Position numbers and translations under genes: made by a program | The notes under the pieces: model-generated | What the model was told of the DNA's origin: nothing | What the model saw: the letters and a program-made list of their open reading frames with translations, nothing else | The model's database searches: none | Assembly: GCA_009921505.1 (NCBI GenBank) | Contig: RFXU01000004.1 | Span: forward strand, 1 to 32,008 | Length of the DNA: 32,008 nucleotides | From: Flavobacteriaceae bacterium | GTDB taxonomy: Bacteria > Bacteroidota > Bacteroidia > Flavobacteriales > Flavobacteriaceae | Direction of reading: 5' to 3' | Shown here: positions 7,163-14,557 of the stretch, in pieces | Layout: each line of letters starts with the position of its first letter | How positions within the stretch are numbered: the first letter of the stretch is position 1

Positions 7163-8173
7163 TTAAACCCTGTAGTGCTGCTTTAAATTTTCGATCTGGT
7201 CAGGACGACCGATTAGAATGAGTTTAGAGCCGGGTTCAAGGACCATATCGGCTTCAGGATTGACAATGTATTCACCTGATCTAGACTTGTAACCTATAAT
7301 GGAGCAGCCCGTTTTTTTTCGCAAATCGAGTTCACGTATTTGTTGGGCTCGCCCGTCTGGGCAAACTTTATCAAAGGGTACCTGTTCAACATAATAACTG
7401 TCTTGGTCTCCTGAAACAGTTAAATTATCTAGAAACTCTACCAAATCTGGAACGACCACTAAAGAGGCCATATGATCTCCCCCAATCTTATCCGGCAAGA
7501 TAACATTATCTGCTCCGGCCAGTTTTAATTTTTTATAGGACGTCTCCTCAGTTGCTCTTGAAATAATCTTGAGGTCCTTATTGATCTGGCGTGCAGATAA
7601 GACCACAAATAAATTATCCGCATCGCTCGGCAAAGCACTTATAAGAGATGAAGCGCGCTCCACCCCAGCTTTTATAAGTACCTCATCATCATTGGCGTTA
7701 CCCAATACTGCGAGTTGATTGTGCTCGTAGAGTCGCTCCACAATTTCTTCATTGTGCTCCACCACCACATAAGACTTTTTATAGGCTTCTAATTTTTGGG
7801 TCGCCTGCATTCCGTTGCGGCCATACCCACAAACAATGACATGACCGGATAGTTTATCGATTTTTTCTTGCACTTTCTTAGGTCTTAAATTTCCGATATT
7901 GGTTTGACTCAAAAGATATTCTGAAACCACCTTAATCGAATATCCAACTATAAAAATACTCGATACAATTAACACCGAGGTATAAATCTTTTCTGAAGCA
8001 CTCATGGGATGCACTTCTCCAAATCCAACCGTGGTAATGGTGATTACGGTCATGTACAAAGCATCGACCCAGGTATACTCATAAAAGGCTTTGAAACCCA
8101 ATACGCCCCCAATAAAAATGAGTAAAAACCCGAATACCGCCGTCTGTATTTTTGAACTTTTGAATTGTTTCAT
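7163..8173 (-). CDS. Potassium channel with RCK (TrkA-N/TrkA-C) domains
   Basis: A two-helix K+ channel subunit. The pore filter TTVGFGE (about 47-53) sits between membrane helices at about 11-28 and 64-84. It is followed by an RCK domain with the Rossmann motif HVIVCGYGRNG (about 111-121) and a C-terminal TrkA-C domain (about 250-336). I chose ATG 8173, which gives the ATGA overlap with the pspC stop codon (8170-8172). The upstream in-frame ATG at 8227 would lie inside pspC. RCK domains gate the channel by ligand such as Ca2+ or nucleotide. The TVGFGE filter, with F in place of Y, is seen in many bacterial K+ channels. Confidence 0.9.
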   Translation of the reverse strand: MKQFKSSKIQTAVFGFLLIFIGGVLGFKAFYEYTWVDALYMTVITITTVGFGEVHPMSASEKIYTSVLIVSSIFIVGYSIKVVSEYLLSQTNIGNLRPKKVQEKIDKLSGHVIVCGYGRNGMQATQKLEAYKKSYVVVEHNEEIVERLYEHNQLAVLGNANDDEVLIKAGVERASSLISALPSDADNLFVVLSARQINKDLKIISRATEETSYKKLKLAGADNVILPDKIGGDHMASLVVVPDLVEFLDNLTVSGDQDSYYVEQVPFDKVCPDGRAQQIRELDLRKKTGCSIIGYKSRSGEYIVNPEADMVLEPGSKLILIGRPDQIENLKQHYRV

Positions 8174-8391
8174 AAATCGAAGACAGAACTCCTTTTTGTG
8201 AAGATAAGATCTTTCATCTTCATCCAAAAGGCCAAAACTAAATAAACCGCAAATCCAACACCGAGCGTAGCGAAAGTGACATAAATAAAGGATAGGCGAA
8301 CCGTCTTTGCGCGCATGCCCAAACGATCTGCCAATCGCGCACTTACATAAAATCCATGGCGCTCAAGATAATGTCGTAGCGTTTTCAGCAT
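8170..8391 (-). CDS. Small PspC-domain membrane protein
   Basis: A 73-residue PspC-domain protein. It has an amphipathic N-terminus, RLADRLGMRAKTVRLSFIY and one membrane segment (about 32-57). PspC domains occur in phage-shock and envelope stress proteins, and in Bacteroidota many stand alone with unknown roles. It starts one base after the cysteine-synthase-like stop codon and its stop overlaps the channel start by four bases (ATGA). The three genes therefore look like a translationally coupled operon. Confidence 0.85.
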   Translation of the reverse strand: MLKTLRHYLERHGFYVSARLADRLGMRAKTVRLSFIYVTFATLGVGFAVYLVLAFWMKMKDLIFTKRSSVFDL

Positions 8392-8392
8392 A

Positions 8393-9373
8393 TTATTCGA
8401 TATAGCCCATTTTTTTCATCCACTCGGGATTATACATTTTTCCTACGTAGCGACTTCCATGGTCATGGAATAGTACGACAACGACATCGTCTTTGGTAAA
8501 GTGCTCCGATAATTGTAATACCCCTTTAATGGCTGCACCGGCAGAATTACCCACAAACATCCCCTCTTCTTTCGCTAACTTTTGGGTGTAAACTGCAGCA
8601 TCTTTATCGGTAACCTTAGTGAAGCCATCGATGATGCCAAAATTGACATTTGCCGGAAGTATGTCTTCTCCAATACCTTCTGTAACGTAGGGGTAGATTT
8701 CGTTTTGATCAAAGATACCCGTTTCATGATATTTCTTAAACACACTGCCGTAAGTATCTATTCCCCAAATCTTGATCTCAGGATTTTTCTCTTTAAGATA
8801 TCGTCCCACACCACTTATGGTTCCTCCTGTGCCCACACCCACAATAAAATGGGTTATTTTTCCATCGGTCTGCTGCCATATTTCGGGACCGGTACTCTCG
8901 TAATGGGCTTGAGCGTTACTCGGGTTATCATATTGGTTTACATACCATGAATTTGGTATTTCTTTCCCAAGTCGCGCTGCTGTGCTATAGTATGATCTGG
9001 GATCTTCGGGAGCGACATCGGTTGGACAAACGTAAACTTCACTTCCCACGGCTCTTAAAATGTCTACCTTTTCTTTACTCTGCTTGTCCGTGGTGACACA
9101 AATCATCTTATACCCTTTTACGATGGCTGCCAAAGCCAATCCCATTCCAGTATTACCACTCGTCCCCTCAACAATTGTCCCTCCGGGTTTCAATCGTCCA
9201 TCCGCCTCGGCATCTTCAATCATTTTAAGCGCCATTCGGTCTTTTACTGAATTGCCGGGATTAAATGTCTCGTATTTGGCCAAAACCAAACAAGGTAAAG
9301 ACGCGGTTAGTTTGTTGATTTTTACCATCGGGGTGTTCCCTATGGTTTCCAAAATATTGTTTGCGTAGTTCAT
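8393..9373 (-). CDS. PLP-dependent cystathionine beta-synthase / cysteine synthase-like enzyme
   Basis: A fold type II PLP enzyme of the OASS/CBS family. The start ATG at 9373 gives MNYANNILETIGNTPMVKIN, 326 residues, the usual family start. An ATG at 9403 would add ten residues not seen in the family. The PLP lysine is K44 (NPGNSVKDR), the substrate loop is TSGNTG (71-76) and the phosphate loop is GVGTGGT (179-185). PTDVAPEDPRSYY and the DQY-like QYDNPSNAQAHYEST stretch resemble cystathionine beta-synthase more than CysK. It has no C-terminal CBS regulatory domains. It probably uses serine or O-acetylserine with homocysteine or sulfide; which one is uncertain. A -7 element is at 9401-9408. 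Confidence 0.9.
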   Translation of the reverse strand: MNYANNILETIGNTPMVKINKLTASLPCLVLAKYETFNPGNSVKDRMALKMIEDAEADGRLKPGGTIVEGTSGNTGMGLALAAIVKGYKMICVTTDKQSKEKVDILRAVGSEVYVCPTDVAPEDPRSYYSTAARLGKEIPNSWYVNQYDNPSNAQAHYESTGPEIWQQTDGKITHFIVGVGTGGTISGVGRYLKEKNPEIKIWGIDTYGSVFKKYHETGIFDQNEIYPYVTEGIGEDILPANVNFGIIDGFTKVTDKDAAVYTQKLAKEEGMFVGNSAGAAIKGVLQLSEHFTKDDVVVVLFHDHGSRYVGKMYNPEWMKKMGYIE

Positions 9374-9400
9374 CAATGTCGAATCCTCTAATGATTGAGG

Positions 9401-9408
9401 CAAAAATA
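9401..9408 (-). promoter_or_regulatory. -7 element for the cystathionine-synthase-like/pspC/channel operon
   Basis: TATTTTTG on the minus strand matches TAnnTTTG. It lies 28 bases upstream of the ATG at 9373, which supports that start over the ATG at 9403. No convincing -33 TTTG is seen at 17-23 bases. Confidence 0.4.
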
Positions 9409-9435
9409 CAAAACACAGGTGGAACCCCTTTGAAT

Positions 9436-10686
9436 TTATCCATCAAAGCGCAAAGCGCGCACTGGACTGATCTGGGCCACTAAATAGGACGGAATCAATA
9501 AAAAAAGTAAACACAAAACAAAAGTGCTTAAATTGAGTAATCCCCATGCTCCAAAGGGCAGACTTACCGGGGCACTGTGCACGTAATAGGTCTTTGGATC
9601 GAGTTCAATTATTTGCCATGCCTCTTGAACCCAAACACATCCCAGTCCTAAAAGATTTCCCCAAAAGAGACCCCAAAGAATAATGTAAGCCGCTTGAAAG
9701 AGAAAGATTTTTTGTAAGCGCCAATTTCCAGCGCCCATAACTTGAAAAACACCAATCATTCGGGTTCGCTCTAAAATCAAGACAATTAAGGCAGTGACCA
9801 TATTGATCGTGGCCACTAAAATCATGATAAAGATGATCAGATAAATGTTGAAATCAAATAAAGACAACCACTCAAATATATTGTAAAACGAGGCGTACAT
9901 ACTTATGGCGTCTACAGTCACCGGGGCCAAATCATAAAGCGCACGGGTGAGCGCCTCGATATCGGCATGGTCGTTTGACAAGACCTCTAATCGGCCTATT
10001 TCTTGTGAATCCCATCGATTTAGACGCTGGATATGACGTAAATCGACAAAAACCATTTGGCGGTCAAAATCATCAAAACCGCTATCATATATACCTACAA
10101 CTGTGAATCCACGGGCCCGGGTTTTTGGACTGATTTGATCGGTATCCTGTTGATCGAGAAAATAGGTATTTAGTGTCGCACCAAGAGTCAAACCCAGACG
10201 CTGAGCGATCGTTTCTGAAATGATCATTTGGTTGTTTAAAACAGCATCCGTATCGATAAATTTACCTTGAGTAAGGAATTCAGAAAGGCGATCCCATTTA
10301 TAATCTGCGCCCACACCTTTAAGGACAATTCCCTCAAAATCTTCGTCGGTTAGAATTAATCCGGGCTTATGCGCTGTTCCTTGTAGATGAGCCACCCCGT
10401 TTACCTCAGACAAAAGCGCTTTGGTTTCTTCAGTCAATTGCCAAGGCACTAAATCTTCAATTTGTCCTTGATTTTCTAAATGGACTAAAGTTACCGCGCC
10501 GTTAAATGATTCGACCTTTTGACGGATCTTTTGTTGCAGACCTACCCCCGTCGCAACAGATAAAATCATAATAGTCATTCCTGCAGCAATGGCAGCAATG
10601 GCTATTTTAATTATTGGGGCCGAAACACTACCTTTATCTTTCTCTGAGGAAAGTATCCGACGAACTGTAAACCATTCAAAATTCAC
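9436..10686 (-). CDS. LolC/LolE-type ABC transporter permease (FtsX-like)
   Basis: An inner-membrane permease with the LolC/E-MacB layout: one N-terminal membrane helix (about 26-48), a large periplasmic domain and three C-terminal helices, ending QISPVRALRFDG. The permease-like motif ERTRMIGVFQVMGAGNWRLQKIF is present. These proteins work with an ABC ATPase to move lipoproteins to the outer membrane or for related export. No ATPase is adjacent, which is common for the Bacteroidota version. I prefer the GTG at 10686 (VNFEWFTVRRILSS), since the family begins MNxEWFIAxRx. The ATG at 10722 adds 12 residues and overlaps the divergent NamZ gene. Confidence 0.85.
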   Translation of the reverse strand: MNFEWFTVRRILSSEKDKGSVSAPIIKIAIAAIAAGMTIMILSVATGVGLQQKIRQKVESFNGAVTLVHLENQGQIEDLVPWQLTEETKALLSEVNGVAHLQGTAHKPGLILTDEDFEGIVLKGVGADYKWDRLSEFLTQGKFIDTDAVLNNQMIISETIAQRLGLTLGATLNTYFLDQQDTDQISPKTRARGFTVVGIYDSGFDDFDRQMVFVDLRHIQRLNRWDSQEIGRLEVLSNDHADIEALTRALYDLAPVTVDAISMYASFYNIFEWLSLFDFNIYLIIFIMILVATINMVTALIVLILERTRMIGVFQVMGAGNWRLQKIFLFQAAYIILWGLFWGNLLGLGCVWVQEAWQIIELDPKTYYVHSAPVSLPFGAWGLLNLSTFVLCLLFLLIPSYLVAQISPVRALRFDG

Positions 10687-10688
10687 GC

Positions 10689-11909
10689 GTGATGATTTGG
10701 CATGTTTGGACCAAAAATACACTAAAAATTGTGCTTACCCTCGGACTATTGATGCCTTTTTCATGCAAAAGCCAAGGAGATCAGAGCCCATTGCAACCAA
10801 TTCCAGCAGCTCAAAATATGGGTCGTTACCTGCCACTGCTCCACGGGAAACAGATTGGCCTTGTCGCCAACCAAACTTCGGTGGTTAAAAACAGCACCAT
10901 AGAAACTGAAAGCTTTACACATCTGGCCGATACACTTAGATCACTCGGGATTTCACTAAAAAAAGTTTTCTCCCCAGAACACGGTTTCAGAGGAACGGCA
11001 GACGCTGGAGCACATATTTCAAACGGTGTCGATCAAAAGACGGGGCTCGAAGTTATTTCACTTTACGGCGCCAACAAAAAGCCGCGCGTTGAAGATTTAG
11101 CAGGTATCGACCTTATGATTTTTGATATCCAAGATGTGGGCGTAAGGTTTTATACCTATATATCGACGCTGCATTACGTCATGGAAGCCTGTGCAGAGCA
11201 AAATATTCCTTTGATTGTTCTAGACCGTCCAAATCCTAACGCACATTATATTGATGGACCTGTATTAAAAGATGATTTTAAAAGCTTCGTAGGCATGCAT
11301 CCCGTGCCGGTAGTTTATGGCATGACTATCGGAGAATATGCTAAAATGATCAACGGAGAGTCTTGGCTCCAAGGGCAAATAAAAACGGATTTAACGGTGA
11401 TTTATGTAGAAAATTACACTCATGACACGCCTTACGCCCTACCCATCGCTCCATCACCCAATTTACGCAGTACACAAGCCATTGCACTCTATCCCAGTTT
11501 GTGTTTTTTTGAGGGCACCCCTATAAGCGCTGGACGGGGTACGGATCGTCCATTTGAAATTTTTGGAGCCCCTAATTTAAATGTCGAGCACTACCCTTTT
11601 GAATTCCGTCCCGTGGCCGGACAAGGCGCAAAATGGCCAAAATTCAAGGACGAGATTTGTCATGGGCTTGATCTAGGACAAATTACCCCTGGGGAACATT
11701 TGGAATTAGGATGGCTTATCGACACTTATAATGAAGCAGCAGACAAAGAAAATTTTTTCAATCCCTTTTTCGATAAACTTGCCGGAACGGATCAATTAAA
11801 AAAGGACATCCAGGCAGGGTTGAATAAAGAAGAAATTTATGCGCGCTGGACCAAAGAACTAGAGGATTTTAAGCAAATAAGAGCAAAATATCTTTTTTAT
11901 ACAGATTGA
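10689..11909 (+). CDS. NamZ-like exo-beta-N-acetylmuramidase (DUF1343, GH171) lipoprotein
   Basis: A 406-residue protein of the DUF1343 family, whose characterised member NamZ (Bacillus YbbC) releases terminal MurNAc from peptidoglycan fragments for recycling. Motifs: LVANQTSV (about 58-65), FSPEHGFRG, FDIQDVGVRFYTYISTL, LDRPNPN, APSPNLR and EGTPISAGRGTDRPFE. The N-terminus MMIWHVWTKNTLKIVLTLGLLMPFSC ends in a lipobox-like PFSC (C26), so it is probably an envelope lipoprotein facing the periplasm. The start lies only two bases from the divergent permease GTG, so each promoter must be within the other gene or its leader. It ends at 11909 with a weak hairpin next to it. Confidence 0.9.
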   Translation: MMIWHVWTKNTLKIVLTLGLLMPFSCKSQGDQSPLQPIPAAQNMGRYLPLLHGKQIGLVANQTSVVKNSTIETESFTHLADTLRSLGISLKKVFSPEHGFRGTADAGAHISNGVDQKTGLEVISLYGANKKPRVEDLAGIDLMIFDIQDVGVRFYTYISTLHYVMEACAEQNIPLIVLDRPNPNAHYIDGPVLKDDFKSFVGMHPVPVVYGMTIGEYAKMINGESWLQGQIKTDLTVIYVENYTHDTPYALPIAPSPNLRSTQAIALYPSLCFFEGTPISAGRGTDRPFEIFGAPNLNVEHYPFEFRPVAGQGAKWPKFKDEICHGLDLGQITPGEHLELGWLIDTYNEAADKENFFNPFFDKLAGTDQLKKDIQAGLNKEEIYARWTKELEDFKQIRAKYLFYTD

Positions 11910-11943
11910 TCGGACCCAGAAGACTCGATCAAAATAATTTAGT

Positions 11944-12450
11944 CTACTTCACCCACCCTGGATCTAATGCGCTACGTAGGTCCTCAACAATATTAAATGC
12001 TGCCGGGCAAATCGCAACGTTTTTGAGCGTTAAATGGGTAATTTGTTGAAATTTTTTTCGGTCCGTATGAGGAAACTCGCGACACGCTTTGGGCCTAACC
12101 TCGTATATGGAACACCGATTATCCGCGCCGAGAAAACTACAAGGGAGTTCTTGTAATACCCAATCGCGATCCTCGTCGATACGCAAATATTGCTCTGTAA
12201 AGGCCTGAGGCTTCATTCGTAAATGCTTTGCAATACGCACGATATCTTTTTCTGTAAACAAGGGCCCCGTGGTCTTGCAACAATTGGCACAGGCCAGGCA
12301 ATCCGTCTTTTTGAATTCACGCTCATGTAACGCAACCATTATTCGATCAAGCTGTTTTGGGGGCTTTCTTTTAAGTAAGCTAAAGAATTTTTTGTGCGCG
12401 TTCTCCTTATCTTTGGCCAGTGCCGGTAATGCTTTAATACGCTGTTCCAT
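11944..12450 (-). CDS. YkgJ-family cysteine-cluster protein
   Basis: A YkgJ family protein with a conserved set of cysteines expected to bind zinc or an Fe-S cluster. From the ATG at 12450 (168 residues, MEQRIKALPALAKDKENAHK) the cysteines are C51, C54, C57, C58 (CLACANCC), C104, C113, C123 (KACREFPHT) and C148. The ATG at 12480 would add ten residues right up against the divergent methyltransferase gene. No enzyme activity is established for the family. The flavobacterial form normally has this length. Confidence 0.85.
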   Translation of the reverse strand: MEQRIKALPALAKDKENAHKKFFSLLKRKPPKQLDRIMVALHEREFKKTDCLACANCCKTTGPLFTEKDIVRIAKHLRMKPQAFTEQYLRIDEDRDWVLQELPCSFLGADNRCSIYEVRPKACREFPHTDRKKFQQITHLTLKNVAICPAAFNIVEDLRSALDPGWVK

Positions 12451-12482
12451 GAACTGTAGATTGATTACAAATCTAAGCAATA

Positions 12483-13226
12483 ATGAATGTAAACAAAGAC
12501 CTTTTTGGTCATGCCCTGAGTCAATTCTATTTTAAAAAAGACCCAGCGAAACTTTATAGCGAAAGTGATATCAGTCATTGGGATGAGTATCCCTTGACGC
12601 ATTTATTTCGGGACTTTGACCAAATGCCCGAAATTGAGCGCCAAGCCTTATCCCTTGCAAAAGGAAAGATTTTGGACGTGGGTTGTGGAGCAGGCAGTCA
12701 TAGTCTCTATCTTCAAAACCTAGGTCTGGAAGTTCACTCTATAGATTTATCCAAAGGAGCGGCCCAAATCGCACAATCACGGGGCGTGGCTCAAGTCACC
12801 GAAACCTCTCTTTTGGATTACGACGGGGAAGGCTTCGACACCATTATTATGCTGATGAATGGTACCGGAATTTTTGAATCGCTCGATAGCGTTCCGATGT
12901 ACCTCAACAAACTCAAAACCCTTTTAAATCCAAAAGGGATGCTTTTAATTGATTCTAGTGATTTGCGCTATATGTACGACACCGGTGACGATAAGTCCAT
13001 ATGGGTTCCGGCAGACCGTTACTATGGCGAGCTAGAGTTTAGATTGCGTTATAAAAAAGAATTCAGCGAAAAATTCCCTTGGTTATTTATGGATAAGAAT
13101 ATTTTCGCTCATTTAGCCGAATCTAATGGCTGGACCTTTGAAATGGTTTGTGAAGGCGACAATTATGACTATCTCGCTAAGCTGATGCCCGAGCGAATCA
13201 ATTCTTCAAATGCCCTCCTTTTATGA
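12483..13226 (+). CDS. Class I SAM-dependent methyltransferase
   Basis: A 247-residue methyltransferase with a Rossmann domain. Motif I ILDVGCGAGSHSL is at about 63-75, the acidic residue at the end of beta-2 is D88 (VHSIDLS), and motif IV-like FDTIIMLMNGTGIFE follows. The C-terminal part carries the WxxxxWRYYGELEFRL-like segment IWVPADRYYGELEFRL. The substrate is unknown; nothing nearby names one. It diverges from the YkgJ gene and its 3' end overlaps the DUF2059 gene by 29 bases, tail to tail. Confidence 0.85.
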   Translation: MNVNKDLFGHALSQFYFKKDPAKLYSESDISHWDEYPLTHLFRDFDQMPEIERQALSLAKGKILDVGCGAGSHSLYLQNLGLEVHSIDLSKGAAQIAQSRGVAQVTETSLLDYDGEGFDTIIMLMNGTGIFESLDSVPMYLNKLKTLLNPKGMLLIDSSDLRYMYDTGDDKSIWVPADRYYGELEFRLRYKKEFSEKFPWLFMDKNIFAHLAESNGWTFEMVCEGDNYDYLAKLMPERINSSNALLL

Positions 13227-13737
13227 GTTGGCGCATTTTATTCTTAAACAAGGTCTCAGACCAATCCTTTTTTATTTGATCTAGTGCTAACGCGATTGAA
13301 TCCCTTTTTTCAATCAATTTTTGACCGGACTGTGTTTTAAAAAATTGATCCACTGCTTTTTGATCTTTAGCACTTAAGTCTTGCTGCATCGCATATTTCT
13401 GACCGGCATCGCTGGCATAAAAAGTACTCATAGCGGCCACATCTTCTCGATTTAAAAACTGACGATAAGCAAACGCCCCTTGAGTGACATATTCCTTTAC
13501 TTGTTCCGCTTCATCTTGTCGGAGCTCTTGCCAAACCTCAGGCTCAATTTGTTTATTGGCAAAATTCCGCTGAAGCTTTGGAAATACATCGTGAAAGCTA
13601 ACACTTGCCGTAACCTCATCTCCTTTCAACGCCATCATATCCATAATTTCAAGATGAAAATCGTCCGTTTGACCCCATAGAACCCCTTGGGTAATACAAA
13701 ATACCGTTAAAATAAAAGCGCGCATTTTTCTAATCAT
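13198..13737 (-). CDS. DUF2059-domain secreted protein
   Basis: A 179-residue protein with an N-terminal signal peptide, MIRKMRAFILTVFCITQGVLWGQ, and a helical DUF2059 domain (about 80-165) containing FLNREDVAAMSTFYASDAGQKYAM. The function is unknown; proteins of this family are periplasmic or surface-associated. The ATG at 13737 overlaps by two bases the in-frame ATG at 13736 of the divergent ORF, whose likely real start is 13781. An alternative start (M5) lies at 13725. Confidence 0.75.
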   Translation of the reverse strand: MIRKMRAFILTVFCITQGVLWGQTDDFHLEIMDMMALKGDEVTASVSFHDVFPKLQRNFANKQIEPEVWQELRQDEAEQVKEYVTQGAFAYRQFLNREDVAAMSTFYASDAGQKYAMQQDLSAKDQKAVDQFFKTQSGQKLIEKRDSIALALDQIKKDWSETLFKNKMRQLIKGGHLKN

Positions 13738-13748
13738 GACAATTAAAC

Positions 13749-13756
13749 TAAGTTTG
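13749..13756 (+). promoter_or_regulatory. -7 element of the lipoprotein metalloprotease promoter
   Basis: TAAGTTTG matches TAnnTTTG exactly and is followed by CC. It lies 24 bases upstream of the ATG at 13781, which supports that start over the ATG at 13736. The expected -33 position is only a T-run (TTTTTC), so the match is partial. Confidence 0.5.
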
Positions 13757-13780
13757 CCTAAGTTACCAAAAAAACAATCA

Positions 13781-14557
13781 ATGCGCTATTTCGGGTCATT
13801 TTCCCTATTCATATTTCTTGCTGTACTGATCCACAGTTGCAGCAGTGACGAATCCAATACACCAAACGACCCAAACATTGAAAACAATCGTCCGCTAGGC
13901 ACTTCTGCAGCGGATATCCTCGGGCCAAATGAATACGGCTCGTTGACCATAGAATTGGTGTACACGAATTCTTTTCGTCCTGAACCCTCAAGTATTCTTG
14001 GGTTTAAGAACTTTGTATTGGGCCTAGCCAACAAACCGGAAGGCGTACAATTTATTGAACGCGTAATTCCGAATCAGCCTGGAGCACCTTTTTCCATCGA
14101 AGAGATTAGAGCGATTGAAGAGGCCAATCGTACGGTCTACACAGAAGGGAACAACCTTGGAGTGTATGTATTTTTCTCCAATGGCGCTTCTGAAAATGAC
14201 ACAAACAACTCCGTGACTTTGGGCACAGCCTATCGAAATACATCGATAGTGATCTATCAAAAAACGTTGGAGTTTATCACCCAAACAGATCCGGAAGTTC
14301 TACCAATCTTGGAACAAACAACCCTGAATCACGAGATGGGTCATCTTATGGGGCTCGTCAATATTCAGAACGACGATATTCATCAAGTCCACGAAGACCC
14401 CAATAGTGAAAAACACTGTTTACATGAAGATTGTTTAATGTATTACGATGCCACAAATGTCGGGCGTCAAATGTTAAACCGATGGACTCAATTGCGCGCC
14501 GTACCGCAACTCGAAGTCCAGTGTTTACAGGACTTACAAGCCAAAGGGGCTCTATAA
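13781..14557 (+). CDS. Lipoprotein, putative zinc metalloprotease
   Basis: A 258-residue lipoprotein. The signal MRYFGSFSLFIFLAVLIHSC has lipid-modified C20 (LIHSC) and is followed by a low-complexity Ser/Asn/Asp linker. The C-terminal half has a zinc protease-like motif, LNHEMGHLMGLVN (H184, E185, H188, G191, N194), and later HCLHEDCLM (about 212-220). Metzincins need HExxHxxGxxH/D; N194 replaces the third ligand here. The Cx4CxM spacing (C213, C218, M220) recalls archaemetzincins, but the insertion before it is long and the CxxC that follows there is missing. Flavobacterial relatives are annotated as membrane metalloprotease. The start at 13781 is supported by the -7 box just upstream. Activity is inferred. 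Confidence 0.7.
   Translation: MRYFGSFSLFIFLAVLIHSCSSDESNTPNDPNIENNRPLGTSAADILGPNEYGSLTIELVYTNSFRPEPSSILGFKNFVLGLANKPEGVQFIERVIPNQPGAPFSIEEIRAIEEANRTVYTEGNNLGVYVFFSNGASENDTNNSVTLGTAYRNTSIVIYQKTLEFITQTDPEVLPILEQTTLNHEMGHLMGLVNIQNDDIHQVHEDPNSEKHCLHEDCLMYYDATNVGRQMLNRWTQLRAVPQLEVQCLQDLQAKGAL

Noticed and set aside
11906-11932. Inverted repeat TTGATCG/CGATCAA after the NamZ gene as a terminator
   Set aside because: The loop is 13 bases and no T-run follows on either strand, so it is too weak to call.
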